Origin: Sialis fuliginosa | Lineage: Eukaryota > Arthropoda > Insecta > Megaloptera > Sialidae | DNA length: 64,000 nt | Assembly: GCA_961205875.1 (NCBI GenBank) | Contig: OY540812.1 | Location: 34,419,098-34,483,097 of the forward strand | Direction: 5' to 3' | In this document: positions 1 through 12,000 of the stretch, piece by piece | How positions within the stretch are numbered: the first letter of the stretch is position 1 | Layout of the letters: every line of letters starts with the position of its first letter | The notes under the pieces: generated by a model | The model's input: the letters and a program-made list of their open reading frames with translations, nothing else | Database searches by the model: none | Told to the model about the DNA's origin: nothing | Translations under genes and position numbers: made by a program

Positions 1-1012
1 GTTTTGAATAAAAATCCGTTGAATGTGGAAAAAAATGAACGAAGTCGAATTATTTAATTTTTTTGAGTTTTAATGCTAACTACAATGTTGTTTTATCAGT
101 TGCGTATTTACGTTAAATGCCGCCCTGGGCAAAAAAAAATTGGTAGAGGTACCAAGGGAAAATATAATTTATTTTTGATAGAAATCAGAATTACTATATG
201 AACTGAAAAGTGATAACTACATATATAAGTAATGTAAAACAAAATACAATATAAATTAAAAACTGATGACCTTTTTTTTGTTACGTAAATTGAAATTCCT
301 TTTTTTTTTTAGTCGCATTACTAATTTTTTGTCTCCCTATTTTTTTTTAATATTCTATATTAAACTAAAAGAAACCAAAGAAACTACCACCCCTCTTAGC
401 CTGCTGCCCTAGGCCATGGCCCCCATGGTTCCATGGTAAATACGCCACTGTGTTTTATTTTTTTTCACACCGTAATTTTTTTCACCCTTTCTCAATCATT
501 CACACAATTAACACTAACAAGAAGAAACTCAACAATTATTCAATATCAACCATATTTATTGTAATATGATTTTTTAAACATTCTATTACTTTGTAAAGAG
601 AAATATGATTTTTCAAACAAACATTTAATTAATAAACATTTGATTTTTGCAACCCAAAAAGTGATTCTTTTAAAAAAATTCGACTTTTTTCTCATTTTTG
701 TTCATTTTTTCACACTTTAAACCGTTTTTTTACTAAAAAACTATACTTTTTTATTGATGTAAAATATGCAAATGACTGAAGGAGGTTAAGAAAAGAACTT
801 CTAAGACATAGAACAATATTTTAATTAACATTAAAACTCCAAAAACTTTATGAAATAATCAATTTTTTCCAATTTTGAGCTCAAATAAGAAACGTTGCAA
901 TTCGAAACTCATCGAATGCTCATTCAGCGATTTTGAATGCACAAAAGGAATGTACAGGGCCCCCTCAAACGCCACAACATATAACAAATGCTCAAAGTTT
1001 GTGACGCAGAAT

Positions 1013-1321
1013 CAGTGGCGTAGATAGCTTTTTGCGATGGGGGGGGGGGGGGGGGGTATGAGTGGTGGCTTTAATTTTGAATTGAATGACCTTTTTTATC
1101 ATATAAACTGTATTTAGTTTTCTTCTTATTACTAAAAAAAAAATTGAAAAATAACTGCAGACCTTTTTTACTCTTAATTTACCTAATTTTCCCTATTTAG
1201 TTGTACTATTTTGTTCATACTAGACGAGTTTAAAAAATGTCTTTAAATTTTCTCATTAAATAAACTCATGGGGGGTGATTGATCATCTTAATCCCCCCCC
1301 CCCCCCCTATCTATGCCACAG
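1013..1321. mobile_element. hAT-like MITE with 8-bp target duplication
   Basis: Terminal inverted repeats start CAGTGGCGTAGATAG on the left and read CTATCTATGCCACAG on the right. The 8-bp direct repeat CGCAGAAT flanks both ends (1005-1012 and 1322-1329), the size expected for hAT transposition. There is no coding capacity. A run of 18 G lies just inside the left end (1039-1056) and 15 C just inside the right end (1293-1307). Confidence 0.85.
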
Positions 1322-1645
1322 CGCAGAATGAGGTCCCCTTGTGAGTACATAATGTAGAGAATATTATTATCTTTAATTTATGTCCAATTTATTTTATTCT
1401 ATCTTTTATTCGTTCTTCAGAACTTCACTGTCACTCTCAGTATTACGTATAAGAAAGTCCTGTGGCTTGCATGGCAAATATTATTTTTTTATTTACTTGC
1501 AAACAGGATAACAAAAATTTTGTATAAATACAATTTGTATAATTTTTAACAAACCGATGTACTCATAACCATCTTTATGTATTTATTATTATGCTGATAA
1601 TAAAAACAGGATTTAAAAACAAAATTTTGAATTTTATACATATTA

Positions 1646-1882
1646 TGTTACTAGCAAAGCCCGCAGGGTGTGCAAAGTCGACACTGCCCAGACAATGTCA
1701 ACATTACACATTGCTGTTGGGCAAAGTTCACAGAAAAAAAGTTACAAAAAAAAACTATTTTAAAAATTTGATATACATAATTTAAATCGGACTGAGTCTG
1801 TTAATTTTCTGCAAACTTTGCCCAGCAGTAATGTGCAATGCTGACATTGCCCGGGCACACTCCGCAGACTTTGCCCATAACA
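1646..1882. repeat. Imperfect inverted repeat
   Basis: Two GC-richer arms (about 1650-1735 and 1805-1880) are reverse complements with mismatches. Both contain GGGCAAAGT-type and AATGTCA-type words around an AT-rich centre. It is probably a small non-autonomous DNA element. I could not define a target duplication. Confidence 0.5.
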
Positions 1883-2002
1883 CATACATAAAATTTAAAA
1901 CCAAACAAATATCAACACAGTCGTGAAATATAAAAATACAAAACTGAGTGATATTTAGATCAAATTTTAAAATGGTCACGTTAATTAAATTTTCTGTTTC
2001 AG

Positions 2003-2185
2003 GTTAGTGAATACTTAAAGAAACAAATGGTCCAAGCAGACGACGGTACTCAGACTGAAGAAATCAAGAGTATGTTGGAGGACCATGACAAACTTGTAGA
2101 GGAGATATTCCAACACGAGGATAAGGACAAGAATGGCTTTATCTCACATGATGAGTTCTCTGGCCCTAAACATGACGAGTTGTAG
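2003..2185 (+). CDS. Fkbp14: FKBP14-type ER peptidyl-prolyl isomerase, last exon (partial)
   Basis: This last exon encodes 60 residues and a TAG stop, and is open from a strong acceptor at 2001-2002 (phase 0). It begins VSEYLKKQMV and carries a canonical EF-hand loop, DKDKNGFISHDE, with calcium ligands at positions 1, 3, 5 and 12. It ends in HDEL, an ER-retrieval signal. EF-hand plus HDEL is the C-terminal layout of the FKBP7/FKBP14 family: ER-lumen prolyl isomerases with an N-terminal FK506-binding domain that help collagen and secretory proteins fold. The FKBP domain is not in this window, so the assignment rests on the tail alone. Another ER EF-hand protein with HDEL is the main alternative. 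The gene converges on the FHOD gene. Confidence 0.85.
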   Translation, partial: VSEYLKKQMVQADDGTQTEEIKSMLEDHDKLVEEIFQHEDKDKNGFISHDEFSGPKHDEL

Positions 2186-2745
2186 CGAACTAAACTAGAT
2201 CTTTATAACAACAAATGGTTTAATTTAAGCATGTCTAGGAATTTAAGAACTTGAATGAACAAAAAAGCGATTGTTGTTTTCTTGTGTGATAGGTCAATTT
2301 GAAAAATACAGTTAGTGCTAAGATTTCAAAAAAATATTCGCTATGTTGATAAATTAATATATATGGCCACTTTTAATGTTCGTCGCTGAACAAAAATAAA
2401 TTACATAATTTTGTATGTATTTGTAATCGTTATCAAATTACTTACATCTATGTCTAAATGTTTTGGATTTACGGTATGTATAGCTATATACATATACACT
2501 GACTGTAATTTTCAAGTGTGTTAAACTTATTAGTAGTATTTTGTATGTTGTCAGCATTGATATACTTCTTTGTACATAAAAATGTTACAATCTGTAATTG
2601 TACTGAATCTTTAACCAGATGTTACATATCATACATATCAAAACTACTTACAATTAGATTAACAGCAATTTTTATATATTTAAAGTTGATTTTATTGTAT
2701 ATTTAAAGATTGTAAAAAAATAAAATAAATACCAATCTTTGTGAT
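2186..2745 (+). other. FKBP14-like 3' untranslated region
   Basis: AT-rich sequence follows the TAG stop and contains two candidate poly(A) signal regions: AATAAA at 2395-2400, and overlapping AATAAA at 2719-2724 and 2724-2729. The distal end cannot be fixed without transcript data. The open frame at 2518-2706 lies inside this UTR and looks like chance. Confidence 0.6.
2719..2729 (+). terminator. Poly(A) signal for the FKBP14-like gene
   Basis: Two overlapping AATAAA hexamers lie about 535 nt after the stop. A closer AATAAA at 2395-2400 could be used instead or as well. Confidence 0.5.
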
Positions 2746-2830
2746 TAAAGATTTTATTATGGACTGATAAGTTTTTTGTTTAATAAACGGGTAAAAAGTA
2801 AAAAAAGTGTTTTATAAATAATCACGTATA

Positions 2831-2836
2831 TTTATT
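2831..2836 (-). terminator. Poly(A) signal for FHOD
   Basis: TTTATT on the plus strand reads AATAAA on the minus strand, 121 nt past the FHOD stop. It lies only about 100 nt from the opposing FKBP14-like signal, so the two 3' UTRs nearly touch or overlap. A second minus-strand AATAAA is at 2752-2757. Confidence 0.5.
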
Positions 2837-2956
2837 TTCAGACTAAGAAGCAAACTGAGTTACATTAAGTAGAAAAAATCTTATTAATAACAGTTGTAAA
2901 ATCAACAATTAACTTAAATATTCAATCACAATATCATAGTTTTCAAAATGCCAATC

Positions 2957-3030
2957 TCAATAACTTTTAATAAAAGCAGCTAAGTGTTTCTTCTCTTCTT
3001 CTGACAGACCGTTTTTCAATGTTCTTCGCA
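2957..3030 (-). CDS. Fhos: FHOD coding exon 12 (residues 1213-1236), C-terminus and stop
   Basis: Acceptor TTTTTTACAG, then [20 protein letters not shown] and IKSY with stop TGA (2957-2959). RRTLK supplies the last putative ROCK site (Thr1216). The match in frame, phase and motif with exon 11 makes the 8.8 kb splice convincing even though the exon is only 74 nt. Confidence 0.92.
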
Positions 3031-6000
3031 CTGTAAAAAATAAAAAATTAATTAGTAAGCAAATATTTTCCATTTGAGAATGTTACATACAAAATCAAAG
3101 ATATATTATGATAAATGAATTAGTGTGATACAAAATATTTTTATTAACTATATTTTTACTGTTTGGTTTTTATTTCTACCCACTATTTTTAAATTAAGGA
3201 GTAATACCGCTCTAGTGGCCGAAAAAAAGGCCTAACTTTGACGATTTTTTTGGGGGGAGTAAATAAAAGGAATGGGAAATCTTTTTAGAATGTTTATTCA
3301 GCATATATTTAAGTATAGAAAAAAAATGTTTTTATTATTATTTTTGAACGAAATAGTGGCGAGAGAGCCAATCTTCTAAATGATCTTTCTCTCGTCCCCT
3401 GTAAGGCAAAGTAGCGTAAGCGAAATATTTCTAATTTTACAGAAGGCAAAAAAACTGAATAATATGACCCCAGTTGATATAATTTTCTTTAATAATATGT
3501 ACTTTGATAGTTTTGACTTAACCGTTATAGAGGAATTGAAAAACGATTATTTATCAATGTTTGGCGCTTAAGATATTTTATAGCCCCCAATTTCAGTGGT
3601 CATTGGTGCATAAGATACTTTTAATTGGAGGTTTAAGATATTTTACAGTACACTGTACTTTAAATACCTTTTCAATGTTTCATATTATATATGTACAAAA
3701 TTGGATTACCAGTGGTTGATTTATTAAATTAACAAGCAATAATTCACAATTTACAGGTAAGATTTTTTTAAATATCTTAAGTGCCATTACAATATCATAA
3801 TCGGTTACGATATTTTGTAAAGCAGATATCGGTGCTTACGATACTTTCATCTGGTGGTTACGATTCTTTATCTGGTGGTTACAATACTTAAAAAAACAAT
3901 GGTGGATACGATTATACAATAGTCAAAGTGTAAACATATTTTTTAGCAGGAAAGAGAACTTTGTTGCTTACGAGACTTTCAAAATCGATGGGTAGTATCA
4001 GCAGATTATCGTAACCACCATAACTCAATTTCGCAAAAAATATTGCTTGCCTTGTAGGGGACGATATTGTTTGTATGATGTTAAAGCAATGTTTAAGCAA
4101 AAAAAATCAATTTTTTCAAAATCCTAGAGTGGTGTACCCCTTAAGGTGACTGTCTCGGCACTAGCATAAAAAATTTAGATTATCAAATTATGATATTATA
4201 GTGTTTCACAAATAAATTGCCAGGCCTCCTACCTTTAACTAAACCTGTATAATGAGTTAGTTAATTATTTGTAAGTAAATGTAATGAAATGAAACGTCTG
4301 TGAGAGTAGTAGTGTTGCCCAACGTGTAGCTTGTTGATCATACGTGACTCATAAAACTTTTAACGTTGCCCGTGATGACATTTCAATTTAAAATATTTAA
4401 CCAAATAAAAGTATCTATTTTTTGTTTGTTTTACAATATAAGTTTATAATTTATATTCATTCCTTCCAAAAGTATATTCAACCGTCCTTAAAACCTAGTT
4501 CAGACTAGGCTAGTACTTTAGTCAGTGGCGAGTAATTTAGTAACTAAACGTGTATGAACAGACAAATTTAGTCGAGTAATTTAGTAAAACCATTTAGTTG
4601 AGTCAATCCATTTTGTTCTATCTGTCTAACTGCAATAGATTTAGTTAAGCGGAAAACCCACTGTGATGGAAAAAAAATCGTTTTTTTTATGAACTTTTTT
4701 AAATTATAATTTGAAAATATGTAAAAAAAAATTAAGCTAAAATTCCGAAAATTGCCTGAGAGCAGACAGCGTGGCTGGTTATGACCCTCAGAAAACTTTA
4801 AACATGTTTTCCTCGAAATGACTTTTTTCGACCTGGTTTCAGCGATTCCTCAAAGACTAATGAACCGATTAAAAATTTTTTTTTCTAAATTTTCGTAAAT
4901 GCAGTGGCTAAATCTGTGCATAGCCAATTTTTTAAAATTTTGATATTTTCTATTTTTTAAGACAGCTTGAATTTAAAAAAAGGTGTTAGGTATAAAAAAA
5001 AATTAAATTTAAAAAAACAGCTACGCACAACTATCATTTATTGATAAAAAAATTAATTTTTTTCAATAACCCATCCCTAAATTTCGATAGAACCATGGTG
5101 AAAAATATTTTTTTTGGTCGTCACATCGAGGCTCATAACTTTATAAGTTTTTAATATTTTTCAAATAAAAATTGGTATTAAATAAGTTGAATATATACTT
5201 AATAAAATGTCTTTTACCTGATCCTAAAATAATTAGTTATACTAAAAAATTCCTAAACATTGACATTTTTTGATCCATCACAGTTCATTAGTTGTTGCAA
5301 AAATTAAAACAACTTTTCTGCCCGGTATTATAAAAACATTTCTTGAGTGCAAATGCAAATTAGCTTCCAGCTAATGCTATCTGCCAGGTGTCAAATTGTT
5401 ATGAAATTGCTCGATATTTTAAAGTAGCATAAATGTATAATAATGTAAATGCTATGTATTTTATTAGGTATACTTGGCTGCACTTATTTTATATAACCAT
5501 TACAAATAAATTTATTTATTTCAATTACTTTGTTATGCTGTGCTCTGTTCATCTTGATGCGCACCATTTACCAATCCATTGTAGTCCGGTAGTGGTAAGT
5601 AAATCACTCGCCACTCGCTTAAATACTAGCCTAGTCTGAACTAAGTTTATAGAGTTATTTATCAATTTATGCTCGGTTTCACCAGCCATAATTACTGGTT
5701 ATGCGATTTCTGTTTGCGTGACTGTTTAGTGTTGCTTTAAAATAGTGTTAGTTGCTGTGCAAATGCTGCGATTATTTAGTCCCATGAGTGTGCATTTGTA
5801 TTTAAAACTATAATAAAAAATTAGGTTTAATATTACAACATTTTACTCAAAACCCCCCTCACTCAAGGTTTATACATCTCAAACTTTCTTATGCACACAC
5901 ATGAAAAATTTCAAGCTTCATACCTTAGACAAGGAAAGACATAGAACTCATAACAAACTATCTAGCGTTGTTACCATATCACTCCACGTGTCATTGGTGT

Positions 6001-9000
6001 ATCATTCGGATTTTAAAATTAATATCAATTGTTTGGATTTATACAATAAATTAATAATAAATATTTTATATTGCATTTATAATATTTCAGTGATAAACCA
6101 TTAATAGAGAAAGAGAAATGTCTGTTTGCAACCATCATCTTTCTTACAGAACAAAAGTCAATTGTAATTTAAAGCATATTTGTATATTATAAATTTTCAA
6201 TTTTCTGATATATTTTCATGGAAATGACATATGATACAAGATGGTCACCATAAGTGTTGGTAATGGTCTCATATACGGACTAGTTTTGATTATATGAGGC
6301 ATTTATTTTGAAAGTGGCCTAAGTCCATTTTTCACTTTTTTTTTGTTGACTGTAGTAACGTGTATAATTAGAAGTAATCTATCATAAAAAACAATTTTTG
6401 GTGAAATATATTCAAAGGAAAAAATTTTTTTGATCACATTAATTTTCACACTTAATTTAAAGTTAAAAACTTTATTTTGAAAGTGGCCTAAGTCCACTTC
6501 AGTATTGATAATGTTGTTAATTTATCACAATAGCTGGAAAAATAAACCTTTTTATGGAAAATGTTGGGTATAAAAGTTTTAGAATTTGGCAGGGCAAACC
6601 TGATGAAGGTAATAATTTTGACCTTGAGTGGAGGATTTAAGGTCATTTTAGGATCAACAAATTTTTTTTAAATAGGAACTTAGTTATTTTTTTGCAGATT
6701 TGTATTTTACAGAAAAATAGAAATAACTTTTGTAAATTGTAAATTTAACTCTCTTAGTAACACTTAATCAATGTGGCACATTGATATCTTACACATATAT
6801 TTTTAATTTTATTGAAACGCACTCTTAAATATCTCAGTTTAAACATAAATGGACTTAGGCCACTTTCAAAATAAACGCCTCATATAGTCATTCCTAATCT
6901 AAGTTTCATACTATAACGTATGTCTGGCAGTCACTGGCTTTTAGACTATCACATGAATCTTAAACTAAAAATATACACCTTAACCACAATAAAACAATGT
7001 CACTCGACACGTGTAGGCTCCTGATGAAGACTTCTTGTGAAGTCAAAACACGTGTCGAGTGATATTGTTTTATTGTGGTTAAGGTGTATATTTTTAGTTT
7101 AAGTGACTAGAAACCACAGTTTCTCCGTTTTTCCAGTATCACATGAATGTACTGTTTTCTTTTTAATAGTCTTTACACTACCTGTTGCATTTTTTTCTGG
7201 TGCATATGACACTAACTAACTGAGAAAAGTTGTCAGTTTTCATCAGAGCGTGTGTGAATTGTATAGATCTCCGGTCGACCTGTGCAGGTCTGCCAATACA
7301 GTCATACCTGTCAGATATACCACATGTATAGCTGCCTTAACAGTTTTGAAATGAACATAAAAACAGATTTTCATTAATTGGTTTGGTGAAACCCATTAAT
7401 TTTAACAATGATAAATAGTCAGTGTGTTAGTTAAAACATAGGTAAGTGGTCTTTGGTGAAACCAGCATTAGTGTCCCACATTATTTTGCGATAAATCTAT
7501 ATTAATCATATATATATAATATACAGTGCGTTCACGATGAAAGGAACAAATTCATTTAAAATTCAGGTAATTATTTTGTGGAAAAACGCTCGGACCCGTC
7601 GATTAGTATTTTTAGTTGCGGATTTTTTGACATTGTATACTCAGGAAAAACGTATGCAGTCATCATTGATTTTTTAAATGGAACACCCTATATATTATAC
7701 CATTTTTGAATTGTGCGATAAATTCTGAACACTTTTTGTACAGCATATCATATCTCTAAAATCAGTGGTTTTTGGAATAATGACGTTTGAAAATTGACAT
7801 TTTGAAATACACACAAGTCAAATAAAATGTTTAAATTGAAAAAAATAAACTTTGAACATTTTTTTAAAAGCCAACAAAAACATCCTGGTATTGCAAAAAA
7901 AAAGAAAAAAAGAAAAAACATTGAACTTTTTTTTTCCCTTTTTTTTCTTTTTTTTCTTCTTTTTTTCTTTTTTTCGCAATACCAAGATGTTTTTGTTGGC
8001 TTTTAAAAAAATGTTCAAAGTTTATTTTTTCAATTTAAACATTTTATTTGACTTGTGTGTATTTCAAAATGTCAATTTTCAAACGTCATTATTCCAAAAA
8101 CCACTGATTTTAGAGATATCATATACTGTACAAAAAGTGTTCAGAATTTATCGCACAATTCAAAAAATAGGGTGTTCCATTTAAAAAAATCAATGATGAC
8201 TGCATATGTTTTTCCTGAGACACTCTGTATACAATTTTATTATGTCAAAAAATCCGCAACTAAAAATACTAATCGACGGGTCCGAGCGTTTTTCCACAAA
8301 ATAATTACCAGAATTTTAAACGAATTTGTTCCTTTCATCGTGAACAGTGCGTATAATATTATAAATTCAAATAAATGTAAACAAAATATTAGGTGTCCCA
8401 TAAGTTTCTTTCGTTTTAATATATAATAAGAAAAAAATAAACAATAATTTGTGTTTTATAAAAATTTATTAAATCCATTCTGATCTATTATCTTTCTCCA
8501 TCTCTCCGGAAGCCTCACAATGCCATCTTCAGAAGTTTTGAGTTCTAAGGTTTGTTAGCAAAATATTGATATCATTTATTGGATTAAATCTTTTACTACG
8601 GAGAGAATTTTTCAATGAAAGAAATAAATAATAATCAGAAGGGGTAATGTCCGAAGAGTATATAGGATGAGGTAAAACATCCCAGTCAAATGATAATAAT
8701 TTATGTTTGATGAGTAAAGACACATGGGGCCTGGCGTTATCGTGCTGAAAAACAACACCTTGTCTGTTCGCTAATTCTGGTCATTTTCTGGCAATCGCAT
8801 CCTTTAGAATTTAGATTATCTAATTGGCAACAGTATTTCGTTGAATTGATCGTTTCACCTTGCTGAATCAGCTCGTAATAAACTACCTCCTTCCAATCCC
8901 ACTAAATGCATAACAAAACTTTTTTTGCTACAGTTAAAGGCTCAGTACCCTTGGTCCAAGAGTGTTTACGTTGGAAATTCTCTAAAGTATCCAACTTTCA

Positions 9001-12000
9001 TCTTCAGTGACGAGTCTCTTCACAAAAGGTTGGTTATTATGTTGTTGGAGAAGCAGATCATATGTGGAAACATGTACAAGGTTATTTTGATCTGTCAATA
9101 CATAAGGAAGCCACACATCTGAACGATTGATGTAACCTAACTTTATCAGATGATTATGGACAGTTGTTCATGGAATTTTTAGAGCACTTTGCGAACAGTA
9201 TATCGCGAGTTTTCTTCAACCATGGCTTTGATGAGGTTATGCGCATTTGCTAAAGAAACTTATGGGACAACCTAATATTTAAATACATGTGGCCGAAAAC
9301 TGCAAATAAATAAAATTGTTTGTTTTATTTTACTTTACGACTTTCAATCATCTGTATTATAGATTTTTACATATGTAACATTAGTTTAGTAGTTCTCTGA
9401 GACGTAAAAAAATATAAATTAACCACAACATAATTTAGGATGCTGAAATGATAAATAATCATTTTTAAAGTTTTAATGTAACTCAAAATTAGTTATAGGT
9501 TGGGCACCACTGTGTTAGATAATACCACACAACACACTCAACATACCAAATATTTATATATTTAAGGTGATTCTTTGCTTCCACTGAGCATACTGTCTCT
9601 TGTGCGTGAACGTTTTACTGAATTACATAACAAATATAAGTGCTTAGATAATATATATTAAAATCAGTGGTACACTCAGTCCGCAGAAAGAAGCTTATAG
9701 TACAAATATTAAGAATTGACAAAAAATAGTTTAATGTCCGGTATTATAAACGAGCTAGCAAAATTTGCCTACCTATCTGACAGTTCTCTTGAAGTTTCAT
9801 GAAGTGTTTGACACATAGTATGTAAACACCAACGGTATTAAAACAGTGGCGATATTATGAAAATTATTTGAATGATCAGAGTCACCAACAATAAGTTGAA
9901 TCACTGCTCTAAATTCCATAGCTAACCCATAAATACTATCACAGAATTAATACCCCAGCTCCTTTATAGTATCGGACATAAGGCTTCTTAAGAAGTTTAA
10001 GTTTAGACTTAAATACTGAATGCACCATTGATACATACACACTACTATTGAAAATTATTATTGTTGATAAAAACTAAGAATTTAGTAATCTACTAATAAT
10101 TAACATCAGCTAATAACTAGTTAATAATAAATAATTGCATACATTTTTCTAGATTAAATTAAGGGCGGAGATCCATTTATAACCTTAAAAAATTTCATTT
10201 TTGCATAAAATGTTAGTCAAAAATGTGTATCGTCCTACAATTTTAGAGCGAAATTTGCAGTCCTTCGGAAGTTATAGCCTGTGAATGTTACTGAATTATC
10301 AATTCTACCATTTGAGCCTTAAAACTTTAAACGTGTTTATCTGAAAACCACTTTTTTTGTAAACTTCGTGCAAGATAACTCAAAAACTATTCGATCGACC
10401 ATTTTGAAGTTTTGCACAGATAACATAATTACCTTCGATGTGAACTTCAAGTTCCTTGAAATTTATTTTAAAAAAACTACTTTTGCATTATTTATCAAAT
10501 ATAGTAAAAATTTCATGAAAAATAAAACTTTTTTTTCTCAAACACGTACTATTTTTAGAATTTTCAAAGTTTGGATTTTTTCACTTCACATAGTGTGTTG
10601 GTCTTAAAAATCTAAAACTTTTTGTTTCTGATATTTCCGATCAATGTAGAAGACGCTAGGTTGCACAACTTACAATTAGGCTGCGAAGTAAGTGTCGTAT
10701 AGCCGCCTTTTAAAAATTTGTTTAAATGTTTTTGAAAATGAAAAGATATAGTAATATGCATATAAACTTTTAATTATGTACAATTAATAGTTTCGTCACA
10801 AAAATATTTAAAATTCTATTATTGTCGGCTGCCTAAATGGATCTCCCCTCTTAATTGTACCCATAATGTAATAATAATCTAGTTGTTGGGTATATACCTA
10901 TGTATTATAAAATTGGGGAGAATATTTGGTACTAAATGACGTAAATTAGCAATAATATTTTTATGAGCAATATATACTTTGTAAAATGTACCCAACTGGT
11001 CACAATAACTATGTTCTAATAAAATAATTAATGATTTTCATATCCAGTTTTACATTATGTTAGCACTGCTACCATGGCAAGATCATCGCTAATTTATATA
11101 CTATATCTGTTGTCAGTGGTGTACGCATTTTTACACAATTTACCATGGAAATTGTTTTTATTATACACTCTTCAAAAAAATTAAGGGATAATTAAAAAAA
11201 AGCAAAAAAATCAAATTTTCAAACATTTCCGCAAAAAATTATTAGATTTGCATAATTCATCTCGTTCGAAAGCTTGCACGTTCTAGTTTTTGAATCAAAA
11301 GCTCAACAAATTTTATCTTCACCTGCCGCTCTGTGACAAAGGTTAAAAGAGTTCAAAAAATTTTCCCTTCATTCACTATTATAAAATTGGGGAGAATATT
11401 TGGTACTAAATGACATAAATTAGCAATAATATTTTTATGAGCAATATATACTTTGTAAAATGTACCCTAATCTTTGAAATCGTATATGGGGTGCAAAAAT
11501 TTTTTAATGAAAAATTCATTATAAGCATTCGAAAGCTTGTTCTTTTCTCTTGAAAATGATTTTTTTTTCATTCTCTCATAATTTACTGTCAAAGTAAAAT
11601 TAATACTTTTTACTTACTTACTTACTTTTAATACTTTTAAACTTCTGTAATTTAAAAGTTTTGTTGAGAATAATATCAATATTGTTTTTAAAAAGTGCAC
11701 AGATGTAATGGGTGGGGAGGGGGTCGATCCTCCTAATACCCCCTTGCGTACACCACTGTCCGTTGTCCAGAGGAAAAAAAAATATTTTTTTATATCTGGA
11801 CTACAGATTTAAATTAAATGATAAATATAATGTTTCAATTAACACTTACTAGATTTTCTATCAACATGTCTAGTCCTTTTTCTTTCTCTCGGCGCAGTTC
11901 TAGTTGCAGGTGCTTTTGTAGCTGTTTTGACTAAACTCTCCAGTATCTCGTCATCTGCATCTGTCAGGTCACCAGCTCCTGTTCCATTGAGTGTTATCCC

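Larger units (their letters stand above)
1..2002 (+). other. Intron of FKBP14-like gene (5' end outside window)
   Basis: No exon is visible here. The stretch ends in a clear acceptor (pyrimidine-rich TTTCTGTTTC followed by AG at 2001-2002), so it is read as intron of the gene whose last exon follows. It holds a hAT-like MITE at 1013-1321 and an imperfect inverted repeat at about 1646-1882. The rest is AT-rich sequence in which I see nothing. Confidence 0.7.
3031..11849 (-). other. Last FHOD intron (8.8 kb), repeat-filled
   Basis: No exon is seen on either strand. From left to right it contains short GGTGGTTACGA-type tandem words (about 3780-4010), a long-TIR element at 4496-5643, a palindromic element at 6292-6885, the degenerate hammerhead-bearing repeat at 6959-7137, a foldback at 7531-8344, a mariner relic at 8389-9275, a Harbinger-like MITE at 9735-9978, a TTAA element at 10163-10850 and a hAT element at 11114-11758. 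Confidence 0.8.

Noticed and set aside
7852-8426. Overlapping open frames of 110 and 123 codons on the plus strand
   Set aside because: They run along the arms and the A/T-run centre of a foldback element and repeat in the second copy at 37.5-38.0 kb; composition is poly-Lys/Phe with no motif.
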